Shown here one piece after another: positions 32,716-40,341 of a DNA stretch of 40,341 nt (positions within the stretch are counted from its first letter, which is position 1; the number at the start of each line of letters is the position of its first letter). The position numbers were made by a program, and so were the translations under genes. Below the pieces are notes generated by a model that ran no database searches, was not told the origin of the DNA, and saw only the letters and a program-made list of their open reading frames with translations. Origin of the DNA: Pseudoalteromonas atlantica (GTDB lineage: Bacteria; Pseudomonadota; Gammaproteobacteria; Enterobacterales; Alteromonadaceae); NCBI GenBank assembly GCA_007988745.1, contig BJUT01000039.1, positions 1 through 40,341 of the forward strand. The letters are read 5' to 3'.

Positions 32716-33459
32716 ATGAAAAAACTAATCACTACGGCAGCCATTGCCAGCGCGCTATTTGCAACCAGTGCAGCACAGGCAGTAACGATTGATATTGGTA
32801 TTTTATATACCGACCAATCGGCCGCAGCTACGAGTAATATAAATACTAAAATAAACCAGCTGATCGCCTTTAGTAACCAGGTTTATAGCCAAAATGGGGT
32901 AGACATTACACTGCGTTTAGCCGGCACAGAAAACCTCGGCGATTACGCAATTACACCGTCTGAAGATTGGTTAGATGCAGTAACTAACAGCAGCTACGTA
33001 GATGGTTTACGCACTAGCTGGAAAGCCGACATGGTTGCTGTACTTGGTACCGGCCAAAGTGCGGGTAATGGTTTAATCTCGTGTGGTTTAGCTTGGGTTG
33101 GCCAAGGCACTAACGGTAATTTATATAGCTCAATGAGCGACCGTATGTACTCTATTACTGCTATTGACTGTGGTGCCACTACGTTTGTACACGAACTTGG
33201 TCATAACCAAGGCCTAGCGCACTCACGTAAACAAGGCGATACATCGGGCGGCGTATATGTTGATGGAATGGGCCACGGCGTACAAAATGAATTTGCCAGC
33301 ATTATGGCTTACCCGCACGTTTACGGTAGCGCAACGCAGTACGATTACTTCTCTAACCCTAATTGGAGCGTAAATGGCTTACCCTTTGGTGTAACTAACC
33401 AAGCGTATGCTATTCGTACGGTTACCGACACTAAAACAAGCATTGCTAACTTTAAGTAA
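32716..33459 (+). CDS. Secreted reprolysin-like zinc metalloprotease (M12B-type)
   Basis: A 247-aa secreted protease. The signal peptide MKKLITTAAIASALFATSAA..A precedes VTIDIGILYTDQSAA (residue 23 on). The zinc site HELGHNQGLAH (H159, E160, H163, H169) is the elongated HExxHxxGxxH of metzincins, and the Met-turn follows in ASIMAYPH. Two cysteines (SCGLAW, DCGATT) may form a disulfide. The enzyme is nearly a bare catalytic domain: there is no N-terminal pro-domain and no C-terminal extension. The preceding gene supplies a pro-domain-like protein. Likely role: nutrient acquisition or interaction with other cells. An SD AAGGAAATATAAAA precedes the ATG, and a terminator follows at 33508. Confidence 0.88.
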   Translation: MKKLITTAAIASALFATSAAQAVTIDIGILYTDQSAAATSNINTKINQLIAFSNQVYSQNGVDITLRLAGTENLGDYAITPSEDWLDAVTNSSYVDGLRTSWKADMVAVLGTGQSAGNGLISCGLAWVGQGTNGNLYSSMSDRMYSITAIDCGATTFVHELGHNQGLAHSRKQGDTSGGVYVDGMGHGVQNEFASIMAYPHVYGSATQYDYFSNPNWSVNGLPFGVTNQAYAIRTVTDTKTSIANFK

Positions 33460-33507
33460 GTGATTTAAAGCAGGCTGTATTTAGCCCACTTATAATTATT
33501 TCCCTTT

Positions 33508-33530
33508 AGAGCGCATTTGCGCTCTTTTTT
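33508..33530 (+). terminator. Terminator of the metalloprotease gene
   Basis: AGAGCGC-attt-GCGCTCT (33508-33525) followed by TTTTT, about 50 bases past the stop codon. Confidence 0.92.
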
Positions 33531-33595
33531 ATTTAGCTTAGGGGCTGTTGTTCTTTCAAGGTTAAATCACTAAAAGCCTAAAAGTGCGCAGCTAA

Positions 33596-34819
33596 TTAAT
33601 GCACTACTATTTTTTGTTTTATAGCAGGCATTAACGTTTTACCGTCACCATCTACTTTACTTAAAAGCTTAAGCCCCATTACTTTGGCAAGTACCGGGTA
33701 AATATCAAGATTATTTACCTTTTCAAGGCTTAGCCCTTGTTTAAAAGCAGGCCCTACAGCAATTAACGTAGCCGCCATATCATCGGTATAGGCATAGCCA
33801 TGAGTACCTAAATACATTGCTTTGCCTTCGTTAGTAAATACCGCTGGCGCATTAGTTTGCACAACAATATCGCCCACACGAGTGCCTTTATTATAATGAT
33901 ACCCAGCTAATTGCTCGTCGTTTAATACCGTATAACGCTCGTTTGCGGCTTGTTGCAAACGTTGTTTGTAAGTTGTAATTTGCTCGCTTGTTACAGCAGG
34001 CTTTGCATAAATAAGTAACCGCGGGCCGGTATTTTTAACTATAAAATTATCGTTTTGAGGCAATGTAGAAACATCAATACTTTGCTCTGGGTTTACATGC
34101 GCCATACCGTGATCGGATACAATAACAAGGTTAATCTCTTGCTCTAGCTTGCTCAAACGGGTTTGTAATTGGCCCATTAGTTCATCTAATTGTTTTACCG
34201 CATCGCGAGTTTGCGGTGCGTCTGGGCCAAACTCGTGGCCCATGCTATCAACAAGCGAAAAATAACTTGCCACAAAACGTGGGCGCTGCGCTTTAGGTAA
34301 GCTTAGCCACTGTATTATTAGATCAACACGGCCTTGGTACTCACTGTATTTAGAATAATGAAAGTAATAGTCGGGCGTCATACCGTTAAAGCGCGCATCC
34401 GACTCTGGCCAAAAATAAGTAGCCGACTTTAGCCCCTGCATTTTTGCTAAATTCCAAAGTGGAATACCGTTTACCCACGTGCTATCGCGCATGCCTTTAC
34501 CCATGCTGTAACATTCGTTTTTACGGGCTTTATCACAAAAGTTATTATCTACAATGCCATGATTTACCGGCAGCAACCCTGTAATAATAGAAATATGATT
34601 TGGAAACGTTTTTGTTGGGTAAACAGGCATTAGCTTTTGCGCGCGTACACCCTTAGCAGCCATTGCTTTTAAATTAGGCGCGCCGTGTTTTTCTATATAA
34701 TCCCAACGCATGCCATCTATTGATATAAGTACAACGGTTTGCTCTTTTGCCGCATATGCCGCTTGACTGGTTAACACTAAAAAAGCCAACATCATCGCCT
34801 TTAAAAATACATACTTCAT
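33596..34819 (-). CDS. Ectonucleotide pyrophosphatase/phosphodiesterase (ENPP, alkaline phosphatase superfamily)
   Basis: A 407-aa exported phosphodiesterase. Signal peptide about 1-24 (LAFLVLTSQAAYA). The two-zinc active site appears in order: ISIDGMRWDY (D35), the nucleophile segment YPTKTFPNH (T71), GIVDNNFCD, SLVDSMGHEFGP (zinc-binding D and H) and VIVSDHGMAHV (D and H), with a last histidine in LGTHGYA near 350. It likely cleaves nucleotide or lipid phosphodiesters in the periplasm or outside. The conserved motif order and the GLLPVNHGIVDN segment place it with bacterial NPP enzymes. Monocistronic. The exact substrate is not determinable. Confidence 0.9.
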   Translation of the reverse strand: MKYVFLKAMMLAFLVLTSQAAYAAKEQTVVLISIDGMRWDYIEKHGAPNLKAMAAKGVRAQKLMPVYPTKTFPNHISIITGLLPVNHGIVDNNFCDKARKNECYSMGKGMRDSTWVNGIPLWNLAKMQGLKSATYFWPESDARFNGMTPDYYFHYSKYSEYQGRVDLIIQWLSLPKAQRPRFVASYFSLVDSMGHEFGPDAPQTRDAVKQLDELMGQLQTRLSKLEQEINLVIVSDHGMAHVNPEQSIDVSTLPQNDNFIVKNTGPRLLIYAKPAVTSEQITTYKQRLQQAANERYTVLNDEQLAGYHYNKGTRVGDIVVQTNAPAVFTNEGKAMYLGTHGYAYTDDMAATLIAVGPAFKQGLSLEKVNNLDIYPVLAKVMGLKLLSKVDGDGKTLMPAIKQKIVVH

Positions 34820-35010
34820 TACAAATACTCGCCTACATTAAAATGCGTTAAATACTGAAAAATATAGCTTTATAATACAATTGCCAGGCCTTAAATGATA
34901 CAAGCACCTGTACCTAACTCGTCTAGATGTATATATTAACAAGTAAGTATTTAAAACGAATGACAACGCGCATTTACTTTGCCAGTCGTCACCACTAAGC
35001 AAGGGCTCCG

Positions 35011-36477
35011 ATGACTATCGACTTTAGTAAAAAAATAACCCCAGCGCGCATGTATCGCACGACTGCAAATTTACAAATGGCGATGGAAAGCGATCGCGGT
35101 CGTATAATTAACAGTGCAGCTATTCGTAGGTTGCAGCAAAAAACCCAAGTTTTTCCGCTAGAGCGAAACGCAGCGGTGCGCTCGCGCTTAACTCACTCAC
35201 TAGAAGTACAGCAAGTTGGCCGTTTTATAGTACAGCGTATTTTTGCAAATTTAAGCTTTGAGCAACAAACCGAATTTGGCTTAAAAGGGCTAGAACGCCC
35301 GCTAGAAAGCCTAGTAGAAATGGCCTGCCTAATGCACGATATAGGCAACCCACCCTTTGGACATTTTGGCGAAGCTGCCATAAATCACTGGTTTAATAAT
35401 AATTTAGCAAGTGTTACACCAGCGCGCTGCCAAGAGAAAAATACCGGTATAGGGGTTATTTTTAAGCACCTAGCGCACGATATTTGTAATTTTGAAGGCA
35501 ACGCCCAAGGCATACGCATAATTCATTCTCTACTGGGGTTAAACTTAACTTATTGCCAAAGCGCGGGCATTTTAAAGTACACCCGCCCCGCGGGATTAAA
35601 CCCAAAAGACATACCACAAAATAAAAACTACTTAATGAAAAAAGTAGGTTACTACTACAGCGAAAAAACCTTTGTAGAGGCACTACAAAGCGAGCTGGTT
35701 ATAGAGCCATACTGCCGCCATCCGGCAAGTTACATTATGGAAGCAGCTGACGATATTTCGTATTGCCTAGCCGACATAGAAGACGCCGTAGAAAAAGACA
35801 TAATAACCACCGAGCTGCTTTGCCAACAGCTAAAAAGTGAATATAAAAAAGCCCTTATAAACCTAACCATTGATGACACCGAACACCTAAACTTTGTAGA
35901 TAAAGCGGTAGATTACGCACTAGAGCGCGCCAACGCGCAGCCTTACAACTTTAATAGCGAATTTTTTATTTACCTACGCGTGGCCTTACTTCACCCGCTT
36001 GTAAACCACGCCGCCAAGCGTTTTATAGAGCACATTGAGCCTATTTACCACGGCGACTTTAACCAAGCCCTACTAGAAGATAACAGCCACCTACACGCCG
36101 TTACTAAAACCCTTAAACAGGTGGCGCTTAAGCATGTGTTTTCTCACAAAGAGGTAGAAAAACTCGAACTACAAGGCTATCGCATAATTAACGGCCTGCT
36201 CGATTGTTATAAACCACTGCTACAACTTAACAGCGACGATTTTAAACGAGCATTAAATGGCGACTCACGATTATTAATCGAATCGCGTTTGGTTAAAAAG
36301 CTCTCTAAAAAGCACTTAAATAGTTATCAGCATGCCATAGATGCCATGCAAGAAGAGCCCGATCACTTTGCCGCTTACGAGTTTTACTATCGCTGTAGGC
36401 TAATTCAAGATTACATAAGTGGCATGACCGACCAATTTGCCTACGACGAGTACCGCAGCCTAATGGTGATTGATTAA
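35011..36477 (+). CDS. dgt: dGTP triphosphohydrolase Dgt
   Basis: A 488-aa HD-domain enzyme that hydrolyses dGTP to deoxyguanosine and tripolyphosphate. Motifs: SRLTHSLEVQQVGR (first metal His), the HD signature CLMHDIGNPPFGHFGE (H109-D110), EGNAQGIRIIHSL and MEAADDISYCLADIEDA (third Asp). The length agrees with E. coli Dgt (505 aa). It is cytoplasmic and presumably hexameric. Single-gene organisation. dGTPases can also starve phages of dGTP, but nothing here suggests that it is more than housekeeping. The ATG lies downstream of AAGGGCTCC. Confidence 0.93.
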   Translation: MTIDFSKKITPARMYRTTANLQMAMESDRGRIINSAAIRRLQQKTQVFPLERNAAVRSRLTHSLEVQQVGRFIVQRIFANLSFEQQTEFGLKGLERPLESLVEMACLMHDIGNPPFGHFGEAAINHWFNNNLASVTPARCQEKNTGIGVIFKHLAHDICNFEGNAQGIRIIHSLLGLNLTYCQSAGILKYTRPAGLNPKDIPQNKNYLMKKVGYYYSEKTFVEALQSELVIEPYCRHPASYIMEAADDISYCLADIEDAVEKDIITTELLCQQLKSEYKKALINLTIDDTEHLNFVDKAVDYALERANAQPYNFNSEFFIYLRVALLHPLVNHAAKRFIEHIEPIYHGDFNQALLEDNSHLHAVTKTLKQVALKHVFSHKEVEKLELQGYRIINGLLDCYKPLLQLNSDDFKRALNGDSRLLIESRLVKKLSKKHLNSYQHAIDAMQEEPDHFAAYEFYYRCRLIQDYISGMTDQFAYDEYRSLMVID

Positions 36478-36480
36478 CGA

Positions 36481-36591
36481 GGGCGTGTTGTTGGGTGGTT
36501 TTTACTTATTTCACTAGGTTACAAACCTCACGCCGCGATTTAATCGCCCTTAGATTGAACAAATTTTCAATCCACAAAGGTCAACACGCCC
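36481..36591. repeat. Small inverted-repeat element, MITE-like, 111 bp
   Basis: The ends GGGCGTGTTG (36481-36490) and CAACACGCCC (36582-36591) are perfect 10-bp inverted repeats. It contains CACGCCGCGATTTAATCGCC with a short inner hairpin (GCGATTTAATCGC). It starts immediately after the dgt stop and has no reading frame. It looks like the non-autonomous derivative of an insertion sequence, but no parental transposase is in the window. Confidence 0.6.
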
Positions 36592-36658
36592 TTAGTGCCT
36601 AGATATATTTTAATTTTGCGCTTAAAATCAGACTATTGATACTTAAGCGCTGTGTTTT

Positions 36659-38332
36659 ATGATTATTAGACTCTCTCAACTTATTTTTTGCTTTGCTTTA
36701 TTTTACAGCAGCCAAAGTGCTGCCTATAACGAAGCCATGTGTATTTTAATTAAGCAAGAAATGCAGCAGTACAGTAATAATAAAGCCAGTGCCAAATACC
36801 GCAGCGCCGCACGCGATTTTAAAAGAAACTGTAATAAACCCAAGCAAGTACAAACAAAACCAAAACCTGTAGAGCCGCCAGTAGTTGAACAAGAGCCACA
36901 ACCACTTGCCCTTACCCCCGAGCAAGAACAACAACTGCTTGAGCAAATAACTGCGGCCGAAAAAGCTATAAAACAAAGCGCAAGCAAAGCAACTACAAGC
37001 ACTCAGCCTACAAATCAAATAAGCCAGCAAAGCTCAGAAACTAACGAGCCAGAGACTGCGCCAATTAATACAGTAAAGGATACGCCAAGCACACCTAAGG
37101 GTGAACTTGAGTCTAATAACAGCGAGTTAATACCTACCACTAGCCAAGCGCAGCCGGTGGCCACTGAAACAGCCCCAAAAGCAGCGCCTAAAATAGAGCC
37201 TAAAAAAGAGCAGCCAACGGTTAATACAACCCCCAAACCCGCACCTGTACTTATACCTGCGCCAGTTGCAGAGCCACCAAGTTCATTATTGTTACCAAGT
37301 TTGCTACTGCTTATTGTGGTATTAATTGGCGCCATGGTGGTTATACGTCTACGCCGCGCTAAACAAAATAAGCCCGAGCCGCCTGTTGCTCCACCGGCTA
37401 CAGCCCCAACTAAAGCGATGACTAAAAACAACAAAAGCGCAGCGCAAGCAGCACCACCCCAAACGGCTCCAGCCCCAAGTGATGAGCTTTCAAAACCAGT
37501 TGTGCCACCGGTTTCGGCCTCGAGCGAGCCAGAGCCTGCAAGCTCTAATGCACCAATAAACGAGGCAATTAACGAGCCATTGCCTGCCAATACGCAAGCC
37601 ACAGAGGCTGAGCCAGAACAAGCTAAACCAGAAGAAGATGCACCAGCACCTGAACCTGAACCTAAAAAAGTAGCGCCAGAGCCAAACACCGCAGAGTTTG
37701 AAGCTGCCGCAAAAAATACATTAGCGCGTATTCAAAATGCAAAAGGCTTTGCAGAGCCCGAGGTAAGAGAGTTTAACCCAGACGCTCCTTCGGTTAAGCG
37801 CACGCGTAAGCACAAAGCCGCCGCAGTAGAACAGCCAAAAGCAGAGCCCGTTGAAGAAGTAAAACCACAAGAGTCTACTCTTATAAACGAACCGGCTGCG
37901 CCTAGTAACCCTATCAATGAGCCCAATACCAGCGCGCAGCTGCATACAGCCGATAAAAACAGTGAGCTTGAACAAACCACGTTAAATAGCGAACACGACT
38001 TTAAAGAGCCCGAAATTCGTACCTACAATCCAGATGCGCCTTTAAAACCAAGTAAAGAACCTGCACAAGCTACAGTTTCAGCAAAACCAAATAGCGAACT
38101 CACGTTAGATGCGCCAATATCAACAGCTCAAGAAAAGCCAGCGCAACCAGAGCCTGAAAGTACGCCCAAGCAAAGTGATTCTAGCAACCCATTTGCAAAC
38201 CTTTCGCTAGATGAAAGCTGGGACCCAAATTCAGATAAAAAGCCCGTGATTGAGGAAAAAAAGAAAGCGCCTAAATCACAAGCCTTAATAGAGGCAGAAG
38301 AACGCGCTAAAAACATGCAAACAAAAGAATAG
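36659..38332 (+). CDS. Single-pass membrane protein with long Pro/Glu/Ala-rich regions (FimV-like)
   Basis: A 557-aa protein of unknown function. Signal peptide 1-22 (LIFCFALFYSSQSAA). A short cysteine-containing domain follows (MCILIKQEMQQYSNNKASAKYRSAARDFKRNC), then a long Pro/Gln/Glu-rich linker. One transmembrane helix at about 207-230 (LLLPSLLLLIVVLIGAMVVI) is followed by a basic stop-transfer RLRRAK. The cytoplasmic 320 residues are acidic and Pro/Ala-rich. A motif EPEVREFNPDAP (about 364-375) recurs as EPEIRTYNPDAP (about 450-461). The shape recalls FimV/TspA-type polar hub proteins, but no LysM domain is seen, so this is a weak analogy. The region is low complexity, which makes the minus strand read open, but those frames are spurious. 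Confidence 0.75.
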   Translation: MIIRLSQLIFCFALFYSSQSAAYNEAMCILIKQEMQQYSNNKASAKYRSAARDFKRNCNKPKQVQTKPKPVEPPVVEQEPQPLALTPEQEQQLLEQITAAEKAIKQSASKATTSTQPTNQISQQSSETNEPETAPINTVKDTPSTPKGELESNNSELIPTTSQAQPVATETAPKAAPKIEPKKEQPTVNTTPKPAPVLIPAPVAEPPSSLLLPSLLLLIVVLIGAMVVIRLRRAKQNKPEPPVAPPATAPTKAMTKNNKSAAQAAPPQTAPAPSDELSKPVVPPVSASSEPEPASSNAPINEAINEPLPANTQATEAEPEQAKPEEDAPAPEPEPKKVAPEPNTAEFEAAAKNTLARIQNAKGFAEPEVREFNPDAPSVKRTRKHKAAAVEQPKAEPVEEVKPQESTLINEPAAPSNPINEPNTSAQLHTADKNSELEQTTLNSEHDFKEPEIRTYNPDAPLKPSKEPAQATVSAKPNSELTLDAPISTAQEKPAQPEPESTPKQSDSSNPFANLSLDESWDPNSDKKPVIEEKKKAPKSQALIEAEERAKNMQTKE

Positions 38333-38432
38333 CCGAGCAAATAAGCTTGATATTATTGCTCTATACAAATAATTTTTAACGCAGCAAGTACGCTATTTAA
38401 AGATAAAACTGCCATTACTCAATTACCAGCAC

Positions 38433-38457
38433 AAAAAAGCGGCCACAAGGCCGCTTT
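38433..38457. terminator. Terminator between two convergent genes
   Basis: AAAGCGGCC-acaa-GGCCGCTTT (9-bp perfect stem) with six A on its left, so it is strongest for minus-strand transcripts arriving from the 38680-39243 gene. It lies 100 bases after the plus-strand 36659-38332 gene and may end that too. The remaining 38333-38679 gap shows no further gene. Confidence 0.85.
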
Positions 38458-38679
38458 GTCGTTTAAAAATATAGAGTTGTATTAATGCGCTGAATTAAGC
38501 GAGCTATTTTAAGTATGGATTTAAAACTGAGAAAACGTTTTATTGCTACAAAAAATGCGTTGTTTAGTTGTTAAAACTAACTAGTTGTACATTGCTGTAC
38601 TTTTAGCATCTTTGTATTTGTAACACAGCTAGCGCCAAGTTTGGCGGCTTAAAATAATTAACTATTATTACGCTTAGTA

Positions 38680-39243
38680 TTATTCGGGGGGCATGTTTTT
38701 AATATTTAAATCGTATTGTAAAATACCATCGTTATTAACCGCCACACCCGCTAATTGCACAGAGTGATTAGCAAACTCTTCAGACGCCGACAAATGCGCT
38801 AACACGCCGGCTATGTCTTCGTGTTTAGGTTGGCCGTCGGTTGCCACAATGCCTGCATTACAATCGTTTTGCTTACACTCAAAACTGTATAAAAATAGCG
38901 ACTTTTCAGCAAAGCTGCTTTGCACTTTATCTAAAAACACTTGCTCTGACTGTGCTAAATCAAGCGTGCTTTGAATTTGAGCAGCGCTTTCTAGCTCAGA
39001 GTATTCACCTACCTCTTGGGGGGTAATCACTATTTGCTCAGTAAGTGCAGTGCCTTCTTTATTAGTTACATCGTGGCTACTTTGCATTGCTTGTATATCT
39101 ACCACCAGAGGTTGAGCAGGCTGCACAGCCGTGGTGTTAGTTATTGAGTTGGGTAGATTATTTTGAGCCAAGGCGGTCAAATCGTTTTTAAACACGTACA
39201 AAGTTGCAGCAATGATAGCGCATGCAATGAGTAATTTGTTCAT
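38680..39243 (-). CDS. Hypothetical exported protein, 187 aa
   Basis: An unrecognised protein. The start ATG at 39243 is chosen because GGAGGG lies seven bases upstream; an in-frame ATG at 39279 would lengthen it by 12 residues. Residues 1-17 (MNKLLIACAIIAATLYV) form a signal peptide or anchor. The mature part is Gln/Ala/Glu-rich (LTEQIVITPQEVGEYSELESAAQIQSTLDLAQSEQ) and contains a cysteine pair in FECKQNDCNAG that may bridge. The C-terminus is beta-like (LAGVAVNNDGILQYDLNIKNMPP). A periplasmic protein of unknown role. It stands alone between repeats and a terminator. Confidence 0.6.
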   Translation of the reverse strand: MNKLLIACAIIAATLYVFKNDLTALAQNNLPNSITNTTAVQPAQPLVVDIQAMQSSHDVTNKEGTALTEQIVITPQEVGEYSELESAAQIQSTLDLAQSEQVFLDKVQSSFAEKSLFLYSFECKQNDCNAGIVATDGQPKHEDIAGVLAHLSASEEFANHSVQLAGVAVNNDGILQYDLNIKNMPPE

Positions 39244-39658
39244 AATACTTCCCTCCTTCAACCAATTTACGCAATACAATTAAGTGAAATGCTTTTTAAG
39301 TGTAGCCAATGTTAATATTATGTTTTGTTTGGGTGTGTACTGTCAATCTTTAATACTAGACAGTGCAAATTAAAAGAACAATTTTATCAATGTTAATATT
39401 TAATGAACCACTGGTAAGCTCAGCGCGCCACATTATAATACTGGCAATAGCTACACGCTCATTTTACAACCAAGCAGCACGTTATTTATTTGTAACAAGC
39501 TGTAAAAAGCAACTCTTTTTATGACCACACCTCAATCAAAAAGTTTGCGTTTATTGTTACTAAAACTTAAATAAAATTACCCAAAGTAAATAACCGCATA
39601 ATTAAAACCGCACACAGCAGCTTTAATTTGCTAAAAGATGCAAAGATTACATAAAGAA
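39244..39658. other. Intergenic gap without a recognisable gene
   Basis: AT-rich sequence between the exported-protein gene and the right-hand repeats. I see no reading frame of length and no hairpin of note. The promoter of the 187-aa gene should lie at its left end. Confidence 0.5.
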
Positions 39659-40200
39659 AGGCACCAACATGTAGGCGCGAAACTTGCTCGCACAAAATGA
39701 CAGGAGCGTACCTCGCGTTTGGTATGAAGTTTTTCGCGGCATATAAAGCCGCTGCTACTAGTTAATTGCACCACAAAGGGCACAGAGGCGCTTCGCCTAC
39801 ACGGAGAAAACACAGGAATAAGTAAGTCACTTCTCCTGCTCTTCTCGGTGGTGACATAATCACTTTTGAACAGAACCAATGCGCGTCTACCACTAAATTA
39901 AAATACTGTTTTGTAGAGCGAATTCTTACTTATGTGATCATTTATTAAATCACTTATGCTCTAGCTCTAAAAGCGCAGCGTCTCTTAACCTCTTTGTGAA
40001 TAATTGGCTTAACTTGTTTTTCACCACCGAGGGCACAGAGGCGCTTAGCGCTACACAGAGAAAATACGGGGGTTAATTGGTCACTTATCACTGGTGACAT
40101 AATCACTTTTGAACAGAACCAATGCGCGCCTACAAAGTTAAATTTTACGCTGACGTGGATGTGGTGCGTAGGCGCGATTTTATATCGCGCTTGTAGATAC
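39659..40200. repeat. Repeat-rich non-coding block
   Basis: Contains the word GGCGCGAAACTTGCTCG (39674-39690); hairpin GCGGC-atataaa-GCCGC (39736-39752); CACAGAGGCGCTT (39780 area and 40034 area); and an exact 36-bp direct repeat at 39850-39885 and 40093-40128 (GGTGACATAATCAC ... CCAATGCGCG). It also holds the perfect 7-bp hairpin GCGCGAT/ATCGCGC (40172-40190). No credible gene lies here. Confidence 0.75.
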
Positions 40201-40341
40201 AAGGCGCGAAGCTTGCTCGCGCAAAATGCTAATTACTTCTCTAAAAGCGAAGCGTCTCTTAACCTCTTTGTGATTTATTGATTTTTAATACAAAAATGCA
40301 CAAAGAGAAGGGATAGAGAAGTAAATGAGAAGTGAAAGTGG
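40201..40341 (-). repeat. Inverted third copy of the 141-bp unit
   Basis: This is the reverse complement of the units at 22234-22515, with CCACTTTCACTT at the window edge as in the junction between the two tandem units. It extends to the last base, so the array may continue outside the window. Differences from the tandem copies are scattered (about 10%). Confidence 0.85.

Noticed and set aside
35011..36477. dgt as part of the phage-defence island
   Set aside because: It lies among core genes 17 kb away and looks like the ordinary housekeeping enzyme in length and motifs.
37015..37689. Long minus-strand reading frame (224 aa, Gly/Ser/Ala-rich)
   Set aside because: It is the shadow of the low-complexity Pro/Ala/Glu region of the plus-strand 557-aa gene; composition shows no protein-like pattern.

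Overview
The window looks like a chromosome segment of a marine gammaproteobacterium, most likely Pseudoalteromonas or a close Alteromonadales relative. This rests on the AT-rich codon use, a large TonB-dependent receptor, ArfA, HemH and BenE of gammaproteobacterial type, and several dispersed intergenic repeat families. The genus is an inference, because there is no rRNA in the window.

Region 1 (1-1.6 kb, minus strand): two overlapping paralogous genes for periplasmic solute-binding proteins, bounded by a partial MITE-like repeat at the left edge.

Region 2 (1.8-18.2 kb): a DNA phosphorothioation (PT) defence island. sspA (+) converges on the sspB-sspC-sspD operon (-). Diverging from sspB is a plus-strand operon: helicase, GHKL ATPase, PLD-type nuclease (best read as SspF, SspG, SspH) and then a DUF262/DUF1524 protein (SspE). 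One modification module is therefore paired with two effector modules. Converging on sspE is a third, less characterised operon (-): a 54-aa helix-turn-helix protein (too short for most gene callers), a PD-(D/E)XK-type nuclease candidate, and a protein of the DNA phosphorothioation-associated putative methyltransferase family. This last trio is my main candidate for something under-described.

Region 3 (18.2-22.6 kb): small accessory genes. These are a structured non-coding stretch rich in perfect hairpins, an HD-domain SpoT-like hydrolase, an unpaired HigA-like antitoxin, an unknown 130-aa protein, a WYL-domain regulator with nearby inverted repeats that could be operators, and a small membrane protein. 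A repeat cluster follows (two 141-bp tandem units). No integrase, transposase or tRNA is visible at the island borders.

Region 4 (22.6-39.3 kb): mostly core genes. In order: cytochrome b561; arfA with its stop codon inside a hairpin loop; a TonB-dependent receptor; a divergent histidine kinase / degenerate HD-GYP response regulator pair; hemH preceded by a MITE-like element; benE; a propeptide-like gene next to a reprolysin-like metalloprotease; an ENPP-type phosphodiesterase; dgt; a FimV-like Pro/Glu/Ala-rich membrane protein; and a small exported protein.

Region 5 (39.3-40.3 kb): non-coding and packed with dispersed repeats, including an inverted copy of the 141-bp unit at the right edge.
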